Origin: an uncultured Mesorhizobium sp.
GTDB taxonomy: Bacteria > Pseudomonadota > Alphaproteobacteria > Rhizobiales > Rhizobiaceae
Reading direction: 5' to 3'
Length of the DNA stretch: 64,000 nt
NCBI GenBank assembly: GCA_937958475.1
Contig: CALFXR010000001.1
Location: 57,380-121,379, forward strand
The notes beneath the pieces are model-generated. The model was given only the letters and a program-made list of their open reading frames with translations, had not been told where the DNA came from and did no database searches. Both the position numbers and the translations under genes were made by a program. This document shows positions 45,843 through 53,689 of this stretch, one piece after another (positions within the stretch are counted from its first letter, which is position 1; each line of letters starts with the position of its first letter).

Positions 45843-46223
45843 TTAATAGGTCAGCACCTTCGCGTCGTCGTTTTCCATGACCTCCTCGATCACCTTGGCG
45901 CCGCCGACGATGCCCGCGCATTCGGGGATCAGGTCGTCCTCGCTCATGTCGAACAGGTCGAGATTGGGAGAGCAGCAGTAGAACTTCGCGCCGGCCTCGT
46001 GCGCGTCCTTGATGAAGTCGTAGACGGTTTTCGGGGAGCCCGGCTTCACCACCAGCTTCTCCGCAACGCCCTTCTTCATCAGCTGGCCGGCGGTCGCCGT
46101 GCAGATGACGTCGACCTCGTAGTCCATCGCCGCCGCCACCGTGGCCTGGAAGAACGGCGCGCCGAGCTCCTCGCCATTGCGCGGGTCGGTATTGACCATG
46201 ATGATGATCAGCTTCTTGGCCAC
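45843..46223 (-). CDS. dsrE3A: DsrE3A-type sulfur transferase
   Basis: This 126-residue DsrE-family protein has an N-terminal LIIIMVNTDPRNGEE strand and the reactive Cys pair Cys83-Cys84 in KFYCCSPNLDLF, plus Cys102. DsrE3A-type proteins take sulfur from TusA or rhodanese and feed sHdr. It is the first gene of the operon. Its upstream region carries a 20-bp motif shared with the lipoate-ligase transcription unit. Confidence 0.9.
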   Translation of the reverse strand: MAKKLIIIMVNTDPRNGEELGAPFFQATVAAAMDYEVDVICTATAGQLMKKGVAEKLVVKPGSPKTVYDFIKDAHEAGAKFYCCSPNLDLFDMSEDDLIPECAGIVGGAKVIEEVMENDDAKVLTY

Positions 46224-46298
46224 GTCGTTTGTCTCCTCCCTGCCGGCGCGGGCGTTCTTTTTATCTGGCCCGCCGCTTTCGACATATGCCGGGAACGA

Positions 46299-46318
46299 TA
46301 CATGCCGTTTTTGGAATA
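46299..46318 (-). promoter_or_regulatory. Shared upstream motif, copy 1 (sHdr operon)
   Basis: On the + strand it reads TACATGCCGTTTTTGGAATA and matches 18 of 20 bases of the copy at 48201-48220. It lies 76 bp before the dsrE3A start in DNA that is more AT-rich than its surroundings, so it is a candidate regulator binding site for the whole operon. Confidence 0.6.
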
Positions 46319-46356
46319 TGCAATGGCCTGAATCGACTGCACCCGGCCGGCCGACG

Positions 46357-47046
46357 TCACATCAGGCCCGTATGCCGGGTGATCCCGACCATCATGTCGC
46401 TCAGCGCCGCGGCGATCTCGCCTTGGCGATCACGCAGGATCGCCAGCGCCTCGGCGGTATCGGGCGGCGTGTCGGCGAATTCCATGATCAGGTCCTCGAC
46501 CATGCCCGACTTCGTACCCGGATGACCGAGGAAGCCGAGGCTGTTCGCGCCGACCGAGAAGACCAGCGGCGTCCCGTGCCCGTCCGTGGCGAGCGCTTCG
46601 GCTGCGTCGGGCAGCACCGGGCGGTCGCGCAGGTAGCAGGCGAGCGGGAAGCGCTCGGGCAGGTGGCCGCCCAGCGCCTCCGGCGATACGCGCCGTGCCT
46701 CGGCGATCTCCAGCCGCAGCGGTGCCTCGTCGGCGCCGCCGCCGGCAGCCACGCAGAGGATCAGCGCGCCCAGTTCCATGCCGATCACCGGCAGGCCGGC
46801 GTCGAGAAAGGATTTCGTCAGCCGCAACTCCGGCAGGACGCTCGGCAGGAGATGGCCGCTGACCACTCCGTAGGGCCCGCCGCCGATCAGGACGAGCCCG
46901 TCATAGGCGCCGCGGTCGGCGGGAATGCCGCCGCCATGGGCGAACGGCCGCGCATAGGTGAAGCGGATGTTGCGGCCTTCGAAATGATCCTCGATCAGGC
47001 CGAGATACTCCGCCTCCGTGTGCTGGACGACGAGAACCGTCTTCAT
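46357..47046 (-). CDS. Glutamine amidotransferase-like protein lacking the catalytic Cys
   Basis: This 229-residue class I GATase-fold protein starts KTVLVVQHTEAEYLG and has VLIGGGPYGV. At the nucleophile elbow, where active enzymes have GxCLG, it reads VIGMELGALIL with Glu91. The downstream His/Glu region reads GFLGHPGTKS. It is probably not a standard glutaminase. It is the second gene of the lipoate-ligase unit. Glutamine-amidotransferase-like genes do recur near lipoate-assembly genes of sHdr clusters, but their role there is not established. Confidence 0.82.
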   Translation of the reverse strand: MKTVLVVQHTEAEYLGLIEDHFEGRNIRFTYARPFAHGGGIPADRGAYDGLVLIGGGPYGVVSGHLLPSVLPELRLTKSFLDAGLPVIGMELGALILCVAAGGGADEAPLRLEIAEARRVSPEALGGHLPERFPLACYLRDRPVLPDAAEALATDGHGTPLVFSVGANSLGFLGHPGTKSGMVEDLIMEFADTPPDTAEALAILRDRQGEIAAALSDMMVGITRHTGLM

Positions 47047-47068
47047 CGGTCGGCAGCCGGTCGCCCGG

Positions 47069-48145
47069 TCAGTCGCCGGTCTCGACGGCGGCCATGATCG
47101 CGGTGGCCATGTCCTTCGCCGTCACGCCCGGCATCTCGATGTGCAGTTCCCCGGCGCGCTGCGACGCCGCGGCGGCGATCGCGTCGGGCGTGAGTTCGGT
47201 TCCCACGAGCGCCTTCGCCAGCCGGTCGACGCCGTCGGGCGGCAGGCAGGTGAAGTCGCCCGAGATCATCAGGTCGGCGATGCGGCCATCCCTGGCGAGA
47301 AGGTGTACGCGCATCAGCCCGCCCGGCGCCTTGTGCGCGCTCTCCGTCAGATGCGTGCCGGCCGATATCTTGACGCCCATCTCGACCAGCTTGCGGCCTT
47401 GCGCGTAAGTCCATTCAGGATCCGCGAGGTCGCGCTCGGCCTTTTCGATCGCCGCCCATTCGGCGCCGGTCGGTGTGCTTTCCACCGGCTCGACGCCGAG
47501 CACGTCGGAGCAATGCGAGAGGAACCGCGCCTTCAACGCGTCGCGCGCCGGCGGTTCGGGCAGGAGCTTGGCCATGGTCGTCATGTAGTCGTCGAGCGTC
47601 TGACGCAGCTTGTCGCGGAATTTCTCGCTCGGCACCTTGAGGCAGCGCACCATGGTCTGCGTGTCGAAATCGAACATGAAGCTGCCGACCATCACGGTCG
47701 CCTCGGCGATGCTCGCGGCGCCGGTGCCGCCGATCTTGCGTCCGTCGACCTGGATGTCGTTGATCGGCCGGTAGGCGGCGTTGATTCCGAACTCGCGGTA
47801 GGTACGCACCACAGGCTCGATGAACAGCGGGTAGAGATTGATGGCGTATTCCGGCGCCTTGGCACGCGGATAGACGAAGTGGGTGAAGAGCTGGTTGCGG
47901 TCGAGATAGACCGCACCGCCGCCGACCTGGCGCCGGTAGATCGGCAGGTCGCGCTCGCGGCAGTAGTCCTCGTCGACCTCCCGGGCGATCTCCTGGTGCA
48001 GACCGACGCAGACGTAGGGCGTCTCCGGGCTGGCCAGCGACAGGATCGGATCGCTGTCCGGCCCGATCGTTTCGGCGAGTCCATGATAGACCGCCTGGCT
48101 GCGCAGTGCCGGCACGAGGCCGAAGTCCATCACTCTCAGACGCAT
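47069..48145 (-). CDS. Lipoate-protein ligase sLpl(AB) linked to sHdr-LbpA
   Basis: This 358-residue protein combines the LplA catalytic domain with the LplB-like accessory domain. The lipoate pocket motif RRQVGGGAVY starts at Arg71 and the catalytic Lys137 lies in DIQVDGRKIGGTG. The accessory domain spans roughly residues 255-350. It should adenylate lipoate (or octanoate) and attach it to Lys71 of LbpA. It lies upstream of the GATase-like gene (22 bp) and carries the same upstream motif as the sHdr operon. LipS1/LipS2-type lipoyl synthases are not in the window. Confidence 0.9.
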   Translation of the reverse strand: MRLRVMDFGLVPALRSQAVYHGLAETIGPDSDPILSLASPETPYVCVGLHQEIAREVDEDYCRERDLPIYRRQVGGGAVYLDRNQLFTHFVYPRAKAPEYAINLYPLFIEPVVRTYREFGINAAYRPINDIQVDGRKIGGTGAASIAEATVMVGSFMFDFDTQTMVRCLKVPSEKFRDKLRQTLDDYMTTMAKLLPEPPARDALKARFLSHCSDVLGVEPVESTPTGAEWAAIEKAERDLADPEWTYAQGRKLVEMGVKISAGTHLTESAHKAPGGLMRVHLLARDGRIADLMISGDFTCLPPDGVDRLAKALVGTELTPDAIAAAASQRAGELHIEMPGVTAKDMATAIMAAVETGD

Positions 48146-48200
48146 GTCCGTTCCTCCCTCGGCATGCCGCCGGACGGGATGGCGGCGATGCTCATATCAT

Positions 48201-48220
48201 TACATACCGATTTTGGAATA
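48201..48220 (-). promoter_or_regulatory. Shared upstream motif, copy 2 (lipoate-ligase unit)
   Basis: It reads TACATACCGATTTTGGAATA on the + strand, 56 bp before the ligase start, and differs from copy 1 at two positions. It is flanked by TCATT and AATGA arms. The two copies are in the same orientation relative to their genes. Confidence 0.6.
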
Positions 48221-48304
48221 AATGAAAAGCGGGAGAGGGCAGGTGCGTTGCGACCGCCCCGCGTGGCGCGGGACGGTCTTTTCGTGGAAGCCGAAGGCCG
48301 GGCG

Positions 48305-48994
48305 TCAGCCGCCGTTCACCCAGACGACCGTACGCGAAGACGTATTGACCAGCACCGGGCCGGCGTCCGTGTAGACATAGGCGTAGGACGGATCGCTCGG
48401 TACCGCGACGAGTTCGACGCTCTGCGGCACGACCGTGCCGACCGCGACATCGCCGTCGATGGCAACCGGATCGAGCGGGTTCGATTCCACATAGGTCACA
48501 GTCTGCGGCGCGACCACGTAGCCCGGCGAGTAGACGACCTCGCGGTTCTCGATGCGCACCAGGACCGGCCGGCCGTCCACGTAGACATAGGCATATTCCG
48601 GATAGTCGGGGATCGGCGTCAGCGCGACTGCCTCCGGTACGGCCATGCCGGCGGAGACACTGCCTTCGATCACGACCGGCTCGACCGGATTGGCGACCAC
48701 GTAGTCGACCGCGGGTTCGGGCACGGCGGCGGCCGTGCCGAGCACGGCGCCGGCGAAGCCGCCGACCACCGCGCCGACCGGGCCGCCGACGATCGCGCCC
48801 GTGACGGCACCGGCGGTTCCGCCGACGGCGACGCCGGTATCGACGGCGGTGCTGCCCGTGGTGCGGGCATCAGTGTCCGTCGCGCCCTCGGCCGCCGGGG
48901 CATTCGGCGGCTGGATGGGCGTCTCCTGGGCGAGAGCGGGTCCGGCGGCGAGAATTGCCGCCAGGGCAGCGGAAGTAAGCAGGATGTTTCGCAT
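48305..48994 (-). CDS. DUF1236 domain-containing secreted protein
   Basis: This 229-residue protein has a signal peptide (ending ALAQE), a Gly/Ala-rich glycine-zipper-like segment (GAIVGGPVGAVVGGFAGAVLG) and two tandem DUF1236-type repeats of about 65 residues. Each repeat ends in a YAYVYVDGRPVLV or YAYVYTDAGPVLV pattern. It is predicted periplasmic or outer-membrane associated. A perfect EcfG-type promoter lies 40 bp upstream, so it should respond to general stress. Confidence 0.87.
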   Translation of the reverse strand: MRNILLTSAALAAILAAGPALAQETPIQPPNAPAAEGATDTDARTTGSTAVDTGVAVGGTAGAVTGAIVGGPVGAVVGGFAGAVLGTAAAVPEPAVDYVVANPVEPVVIEGSVSAGMAVPEAVALTPIPDYPEYAYVYVDGRPVLVRIENREVVYSPGYVVAPQTVTYVESNPLDPVAIDGDVAVGTVVPQSVELVAVPSDPSYAYVYTDAGPVLVNTSSRTVVWVNGG

Positions 48995-49032
48995 CTTGGT
49001 TCCTTTCGGTTTGCAGGTCCCTCGGCATCACG

Positions 49033-49057
49033 AACGGTTCGAAGCCGCCTGCGTTCC
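49033..49057 (-). promoter_or_regulatory. EcfG-type promoter of the DUF1236 gene
   Basis: On the minus strand, GGAAC (49057-49053), 16 bp and CGTT (49036-49033) match the EcfG consensus. The start codon is about 40 bp downstream. Confidence 0.75.
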
Positions 49058-49075
49058 CGAAAACCGTTCCCGCGT

Positions 49076-49489
49076 TCAGGCCACCTCGCGGTCGCTTGCG
49101 AGACTGGTCTTGGTCCTGACCTCGTCCGACACATGGTCGCGCACGGCGTCTTCGCAGCGCTTGCGGAACTCCTCGACTTCCTCCTGGGGCAGGTGCTCGA
49201 TGCCGATGAAGTGATTTTCGCCCTGCGAGACGCGGATCAGCTCGTCGAGCTTGGCCTGCACCGCCACGCTGTCGCGGTTCTGGGTGTTCTGGATGAGGAA
49301 CACCATCAGGAAGGTGACGATGGTGGTGGAGGTGTTGATGATCAGCTGCCACGTGTCGGAAAAGCCGAACAGCGGTCCGCTCGCCGCCCATATCACGATC
49401 AGGGCGCAGCAGGCGACGAAGGCGGAGGGCCGGCCCGCCGTGTGTGCGACCGAGGTCGCGACGGAGTTGAAGAAGTTCGCGAGCGCCAT
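49076..49489 (-). CDS. Low-affinity iron permease family protein
   Basis: This 137-residue membrane protein has two hydrophobic helices (VACCALIVIWAASGPLFGFSD; IINTSTTIVTFLMVFLIQNTQNRD) and a soluble C-terminal tail, the pattern of PF04120. The ATG at 49489 follows GGGAGA. Iron transport is only the family label. The EcfG-type promoter upstream indicates stress expression. Confidence 0.85.
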   Translation of the reverse strand: MALANFFNSVATSVAHTAGRPSAFVACCALIVIWAASGPLFGFSDTWQLIINTSTTIVTFLMVFLIQNTQNRDSVAVQAKLDELIRVSQGENHFIGIEHLPQEEVEEFRKRCEDAVRDHVSDEVRTKTSLASDREVA

Positions 49490-49566
49490 CAGAATTCTCC
49501 CAGGGAGGCCGCCGGGCCTGATTGTCGATCCCCGCGACAGCCCACAGGCCGGCGGAGCGCGGCAGG

Positions 49567-49591
49567 AACGCGCGCCCCGCCCACGGGTTCC
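49567..49591 (-). promoter_or_regulatory. EcfG-type promoter of the iron-permease-family gene
   Basis: GGAAC (49591-49587) and CGTT (49570-49567) on the minus strand are spaced by 16 bp, about 78 bp before the start codon. Confidence 0.7.
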
Positions 49592-49620
49592 GCAGCCAAG
49601 GCGGGGGCGGGAGGGGTCGC

Positions 49621-49809
49621 TCAGGCTTTCGAATCGTGTTCTGGTTTCCCCTTCCGCTCGGTCGAGGCCATGTCGTGGAGTTCCTTCTCCGACATCGACT
49701 TCTCCATCGAGCGCGAGGCGCCTTTCAGCTCGCTCTTCTTGATGTCGCCGCGTTTCGCGGCGAGGGCCGCGCCGGCCGCCTTCTGCTGGGATTTCGATTT
49801 CGCAGGCAT
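49621..49809 (-). CDS. DUF3008 family protein
   Basis: This 62-residue basic, disordered protein starts MPAKSKSQQKAAGAALAAK and has SEKELHDMASTERKGKP near the C-terminus, the DUF3008 signature. GAAGGAG precedes the ATG. Function is unknown; homologs are small stress-associated proteins. Confidence 0.88.
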   Translation of the reverse strand: MPAKSKSQQKAAGAALAAKRGDIKKSELKGASRSMEKSMSEKELHDMASTERKGKPEHDSKA

Positions 49810-49916
49810 GTGTTTCTCCTTCGCTGCGCGATCCGTCGGCCCGCTTGCCGACCTCGAAGAAACTCGGGCGACCATGACTTGGTTGCGAACCCGTGGCGGT
49901 CGATAAGTGTCGCGCG

Positions 49917-49942
49917 GGAACGAAGGCGGCCCGGCCGGCGTT
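49917..49942 (+). promoter_or_regulatory. EcfG-type promoter of the ku-ligD operon
   Basis: GGAAC (49917-49921), 17 bp and CGTT (49939-49942) lie 44 bp before the first gene of the unit containing ku and ligD. Confidence 0.7.
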
Positions 49943-49985
49943 TGGGTTGATCCTCGCGATTCCAGGACACCACAGGGAAACACGA

Positions 49986-50204
49986 ATGGCCGAACCGCTT
50001 CCGCCGAAAAAAGCCAGACAGGGGCGCAGGGGCGTTCCCGTGCTCATCGTCCTCGTCGTCGGCCTGATCCTCGCGATGGGAGCGTGGTGGGTTGCCGAAT
50101 ATTACGGCATGGCGATCGAGCCGCCCGCGCAGCAGCAGGTCGGCGATCCCCAGCAACCCAGCGCCCGGCCGCTTCCGCCGGGCGCTTCGACCGGCTCCGA
50201 CTGA
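49986..50204 (+). CDS. Small single-pass membrane protein
   Basis: This 72-residue protein has a basic N-terminus, one transmembrane helix (VPVLIVLVVGLILAMGAWWV) and a Pro-rich tail. No family is recognised. It leads the ku-ligD operon, with ku starting 12 bp after its stop. Confidence 0.65.
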   Translation: MAEPLPPKKARQGRRGVPVLIVLVVGLILAMGAWWVAEYYGMAIEPPAQQQVGDPQQPSARPLPPGASTGSD

Positions 50205-50216
50205 GGCGTTCGCGCC

Positions 50217-51074
50217 ATGGCTATGCGGGCGATCTGGAAGGGCTATCTGAAGGTCGACGAGCTGACGTGCCCGGTGGCGCTGCATTCTGCGGCATCGACC
50301 GCCGAGCGGATATCGTTCCACACACTCAACCGCGAAACCGGAAACCGTGTGCGCCGGGAATATGTGGACGAGGAGACAGGAAGGCCGGTCGAGGCCGACG
50401 ACCAGGTCAAGGGCTACGAGACCGGGAAGGGCGAGTATGTCCTCCTCGAACCGGAGGATATCGCCTCGGCGGTACCGGAAAGCGACAAGACACTCGCTGT
50501 CGATGCCTTCGTTGCCTGCGGCAAGGTCGACACACTGTTCTTCGACCGGCCGTACTACCTCACCCCCGCTGACGATTCTGCGCAGACGGCATTCGCCGTC
50601 ATTCGCGAGGGCTTGCGCGCCAAGGCGGTCGCGGCGCTCGCCCGCGGCGTGCTGTTCCGTCGCGTGCGGACGCTGTTCATCCGCGCCGCCGGCCCCGGGC
50701 TCGTCGCCAATACGCTGAACTTCGACTATGAAATACGCCCGGCGGACGAGGTGTTCGATCCGGTTCCGCACCTGAAGATCAAGGGCGAGATGCTCGACCT
50801 GGCCCGCCATATCATCGAGACGAAGCTGGGGACCTTCGATCCCTGGGCCTTCGACGACCGCTACGACGCGGCCCTCGCCGAGCTGGTCGTGGCGAAGAAG
50901 GAAGGGCGTGCGATCAAGGCGCCGAAACCGGTTTCGAAGGGCAAGGTCATCGATCTCATGGACGCCTTGAAGCGGAGCGCGGCTGCCTCGAAGAAGGAGG
51001 CTCCGAAATCCAGGTCGCAGCCGAAACGCAAGGGCGCGTCGACCAAGGCGCCGGCGCGGCGCAAGGCGGGCTGA
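50217..51074 (+). CDS. ku: Ku protein, copy 1 (NHEJ)
   Basis: Bacterial Ku binds double-strand DNA ends as a homo- or heterodimer and recruits LigD. The 285-residue protein shows the Ku core: IWKGYLKVDELTCPVAL, GNRVRREYVD, VKGYETGKGEYVLLEPEDI and an RPYYLTP strand. The long Lys/Arg-rich C-terminal tail binds DNA or LigD. It is followed after 3 bp by ligD, which starts with GTG. A second, divergent Ku lies beyond ligD. Confidence 0.95.
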   Translation: MAMRAIWKGYLKVDELTCPVALHSAASTAERISFHTLNRETGNRVRREYVDEETGRPVEADDQVKGYETGKGEYVLLEPEDIASAVPESDKTLAVDAFVACGKVDTLFFDRPYYLTPADDSAQTAFAVIREGLRAKAVAALARGVLFRRVRTLFIRAAGPGLVANTLNFDYEIRPADEVFDPVPHLKIKGEMLDLARHIIETKLGTFDPWAFDDRYDAALAELVVAKKEGRAIKAPKPVSKGKVIDLMDALKRSAAASKKEAPKSRSQPKRKGASTKAPARRKAG

Positions 51075-51077
51075 CCC

Positions 51078-53618
51078 GTGGCACTCGACACCTATCGTCG
51101 CAAGCGCGACTTCGCCCGGACGACCGAGCCGAAGGGGAAGGCGGTGGCGCAGGCCGATGGCCGCTCCTTCGTCGTGCAGAAACATGACGCGCGGCGGCTC
51201 CACTACGATTTCCGGCTGGAGATGGACGGCGTGCTGAAGAGCTGGGCCGTTACCCGCGGGCCGAGCCTCCTTCCGGGCGAGAAGCGTCTGGCCGTTCATG
51301 TCGAAGACCATCCGCTCGAATATGGCGGCTTCGAAGGCACCATCCCCAAGGGCGAATATGGCGGCGGCACAGTCATCGTCTGGGACCGCGGCACGTGGAC
51401 GCCCATCGGCGACGCGCGGCGCGGCTACCGGAAGGGTCACCTCGACTTCGAACTCGACGGCGACAAGCTGCGCGGACGCTGGCATCTCGTCCGGATGGCG
51501 GGCCGGCGGGGCGAGAAGCGCGAGAACTGGCTGCTCATCAAGGGTGACGACGAATTCGCCCGTGACGAGAAGGCGCCGGACATTCTCGAGGAGCGGCCCG
51601 ATTCGGTGCTCAGCGGTCGGGTTATCGCCGACGTCGAGGACGAGGCGCCGGGCTGGTCCTCGAAGACCGGCCGCATCGATCCGCCGCCATCGGGCGACCC
51701 ACCTGCGAACGACCCGAAGGTGGAGCCCGCCAGGATCAAGGGTGCGCGCAAGGCCGACGATCCCGGTTTCGTGGCGCCGGCGTTGGCGACGCTGCGCGCG
51801 TCCGCGCCGACAGGGTCGCGCTGGCTGCACGAGATCAAGTTCGACGGCTACCGGCTGCAGGCGCACGTCGCCGGCGGCAAGACGCGGCTGCTGACGCGCA
51901 GCGGCCTCGACTGGACCGCCAAGTTCGGCGTCGCGGTCCCTGCTGCACTGGCGGCGCTCCCGGCGGGCGAGGCGATCATCGACGGCGAACTCGTCGTCGA
52001 GGCGGCCGGCGGCGCCTCCGATTTCTCGGCCTTGCAGGCTGACCTGTCGGAGGGTCGCAGCGACCGCTTCCGCTTCTACGCCTTCGATCTCCTCTATCTC
52101 GATGGATACGACCTGCGCGGCGCATCGCTGGTCGACCGCAAGGGCGCGTTGAAGGCCCTCGTCGAGGGTGCTGATGCGGCCCTCGCCTACAGCGAGCATT
52201 TCGAGGAGGAAGGCGAGATCATCCTGCGCCACGCCTGCCGGTTGAGCCTCGAAGGCGTCGTATCGAAAGTCCGCTCGGGCAAGTACCCCTCCGGACGCAG
52301 CAAGGAGTGGATCAAGTCGAAGTGCTCGGACCGGCAGGAGTTCGTCGTCGCGGGCTTTGTTCCCTCGACCACGTCGGACAAGGCGATCGGCTCCCTCGTG
52401 CTCGGCTATCACGGCAAGGACGGGTTCGTTCACGCCGGACGGGTCGGAACCGGCTTCAGTCGCAAGGTCGCGGCGGACCTCTACCGCCGGCTCGAGCCGC
52501 TCCGGCGCGACGACAGCCCCTTCGCGACGCCGCTCGATGCCGAGGCCCGTCGCGGCGTCCGCTTCGCGGACCCGCAGCTCGTTGCCGAGGTCGAGTTCCG
52601 CAGCTGGACGGCGGATCGGCTCCTTCGCCATGCGGCGTTCCGCGGCCTGCGCGAAGACAAGCCGGCGGAGGAGATCGTGCGGGAGGACACGGCGAAACCC
52701 ACGAAACAGGAGCCGGCGCCCAGGGCGCAGGTGAAGCTCACCCATCCCGACCGCGTCTACTGGAAAGACGCCGGGGTCACCAAGGAAGGCCTCGCCGACT
52801 ACTATGCGCAGGTCTGGCCGTTCATGGCGCCCTTCGTCGTGTCGCGGCCGCTGGCGCTGCTGCGCTGCCCGAGCGGCGCCGAGGCGCAGTGCTTCTTCCA
52901 GAAACACGCATGGAAGGGCCACCACAAGGCGATCCTAACGCTGGACGATCCCAACGACAGTTCGGACGAACCCATCCTTGCCATCGACGGCATCGACGGT
53001 CTGATCGGGCTGGTGCAGGCGGCGGTTCTGGAAATCCACCCGTGGCAGTCGTCGGTGCCTGACCTCGAACGGCCGGACCAGATCGTCATCGACCTCGATC
53101 CGGGCGAAGGCGTCGCCTGGCAGAAGGTCATCGAGGCGGCGCGCGAAGTTCGCGAGCGGCTTGCCGGCGTCTCCCTGGAAGCCTTCGTCAAGACGACGGG
53201 CGGCAAGGGACTGCATGTCGTGGCGCCGCTGAAGCCCGGCGCCGGCTGGGAGGAGGTGAAGGCCTTCACCAAGGGGCTGGCCGAGGCCATGGCGGCCGAT
53301 GCGCCCGACAGTTTCGTGGCGACGATCACCAAGTCGAAGCGGCGCGGCAAGATCCTCGTCGACTACCTGCGCAACCAGCGCGGCGCGACCGCGGTCGCTC
53401 CCTATTCGACGCGGGCGCGCGCCGGGGCTCCCGTGGCCATGCCTCTCGCCTGGGACGAGCTGTCGCCGGCGGTCGGTTCGGCCTACTTCACCGTCAACAA
53501 CGCGGTGGCGCGCCTCGCCAACCTCGCCGCGGATCCATGGAGCGATTTCCGCAAGGCCGAAGCGCCCCTCGCAGCCGCGGACGGGAAGAAGGCTGGAGGC
53601 AAGAAGCGATCGCGTTGA
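51078..53618 (+). CDS. ligD: Multifunctional DNA ligase D (phosphoesterase-ligase-polymerase)
   Basis: LigD processes and seals DNA ends in NHEJ. Three modules appear in the order PE-Lig-Pol, the Pseudomonas-type order. The 3'-phosphoesterase domain (about residues 20-175) has FVVQKHDARRLHYDFRLE. The ATP-dependent ligase domain (about 230-530) has Lys254 in EIKFDGYR as adenylation site. The primase-like polymerase domain (about 560-845) has the metal motif VIDLDPGEG and FVKTTGGKGLHV. The length of 846 residues is normal. It is cotranscribed with ku and probably under EcfG control. Confidence 0.96.
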   Translation: MALDTYRRKRDFARTTEPKGKAVAQADGRSFVVQKHDARRLHYDFRLEMDGVLKSWAVTRGPSLLPGEKRLAVHVEDHPLEYGGFEGTIPKGEYGGGTVIVWDRGTWTPIGDARRGYRKGHLDFELDGDKLRGRWHLVRMAGRRGEKRENWLLIKGDDEFARDEKAPDILEERPDSVLSGRVIADVEDEAPGWSSKTGRIDPPPSGDPPANDPKVEPARIKGARKADDPGFVAPALATLRASAPTGSRWLHEIKFDGYRLQAHVAGGKTRLLTRSGLDWTAKFGVAVPAALAALPAGEAIIDGELVVEAAGGASDFSALQADLSEGRSDRFRFYAFDLLYLDGYDLRGASLVDRKGALKALVEGADAALAYSEHFEEEGEIILRHACRLSLEGVVSKVRSGKYPSGRSKEWIKSKCSDRQEFVVAGFVPSTTSDKAIGSLVLGYHGKDGFVHAGRVGTGFSRKVAADLYRRLEPLRRDDSPFATPLDAEARRGVRFADPQLVAEVEFRSWTADRLLRHAAFRGLREDKPAEEIVREDTAKPTKQEPAPRAQVKLTHPDRVYWKDAGVTKEGLADYYAQVWPFMAPFVVSRPLALLRCPSGAEAQCFFQKHAWKGHHKAILTLDDPNDSSDEPILAIDGIDGLIGLVQAAVLEIHPWQSSVPDLERPDQIVIDLDPGEGVAWQKVIEAAREVRERLAGVSLEAFVKTTGGKGLHVVAPLKPGAGWEEVKAFTKGLAEAMAADAPDSFVATITKSKRRGKILVDYLRNQRGATAVAPYSTRARAGAPVAMPLAWDELSPAVGSAYFTVNNAVARLANLAADPWSDFRKAEAPLAAADGKKAGGKKRSR

Positions 53619-53689
53619 CGCGTGGGCCGCGGCGTCGCCGGCCGGTGGGTCGGGATCTCGACGATGTTCGCGCCGACGGGCCGTTGCCC

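Noticed and set aside
38298..46223. Methanogen-type or Fdh/Mvh-linked heterodisulfide reductase
   Set aside because: HdrA is short, B and C subunits are duplicated, and lbpA, dsrE and tusA genes are embedded, which identifies the sulfur-oxidising type.
47018..52925. Very long open frames (over 900 codons) antisense to the lipoate ligase, DUF1236, ku and ligD genes
   Set aside because: They cross several real genes with clear motifs and ribosome-binding sites on the other strand and show only Arg/Ala/His-rich shadow composition.
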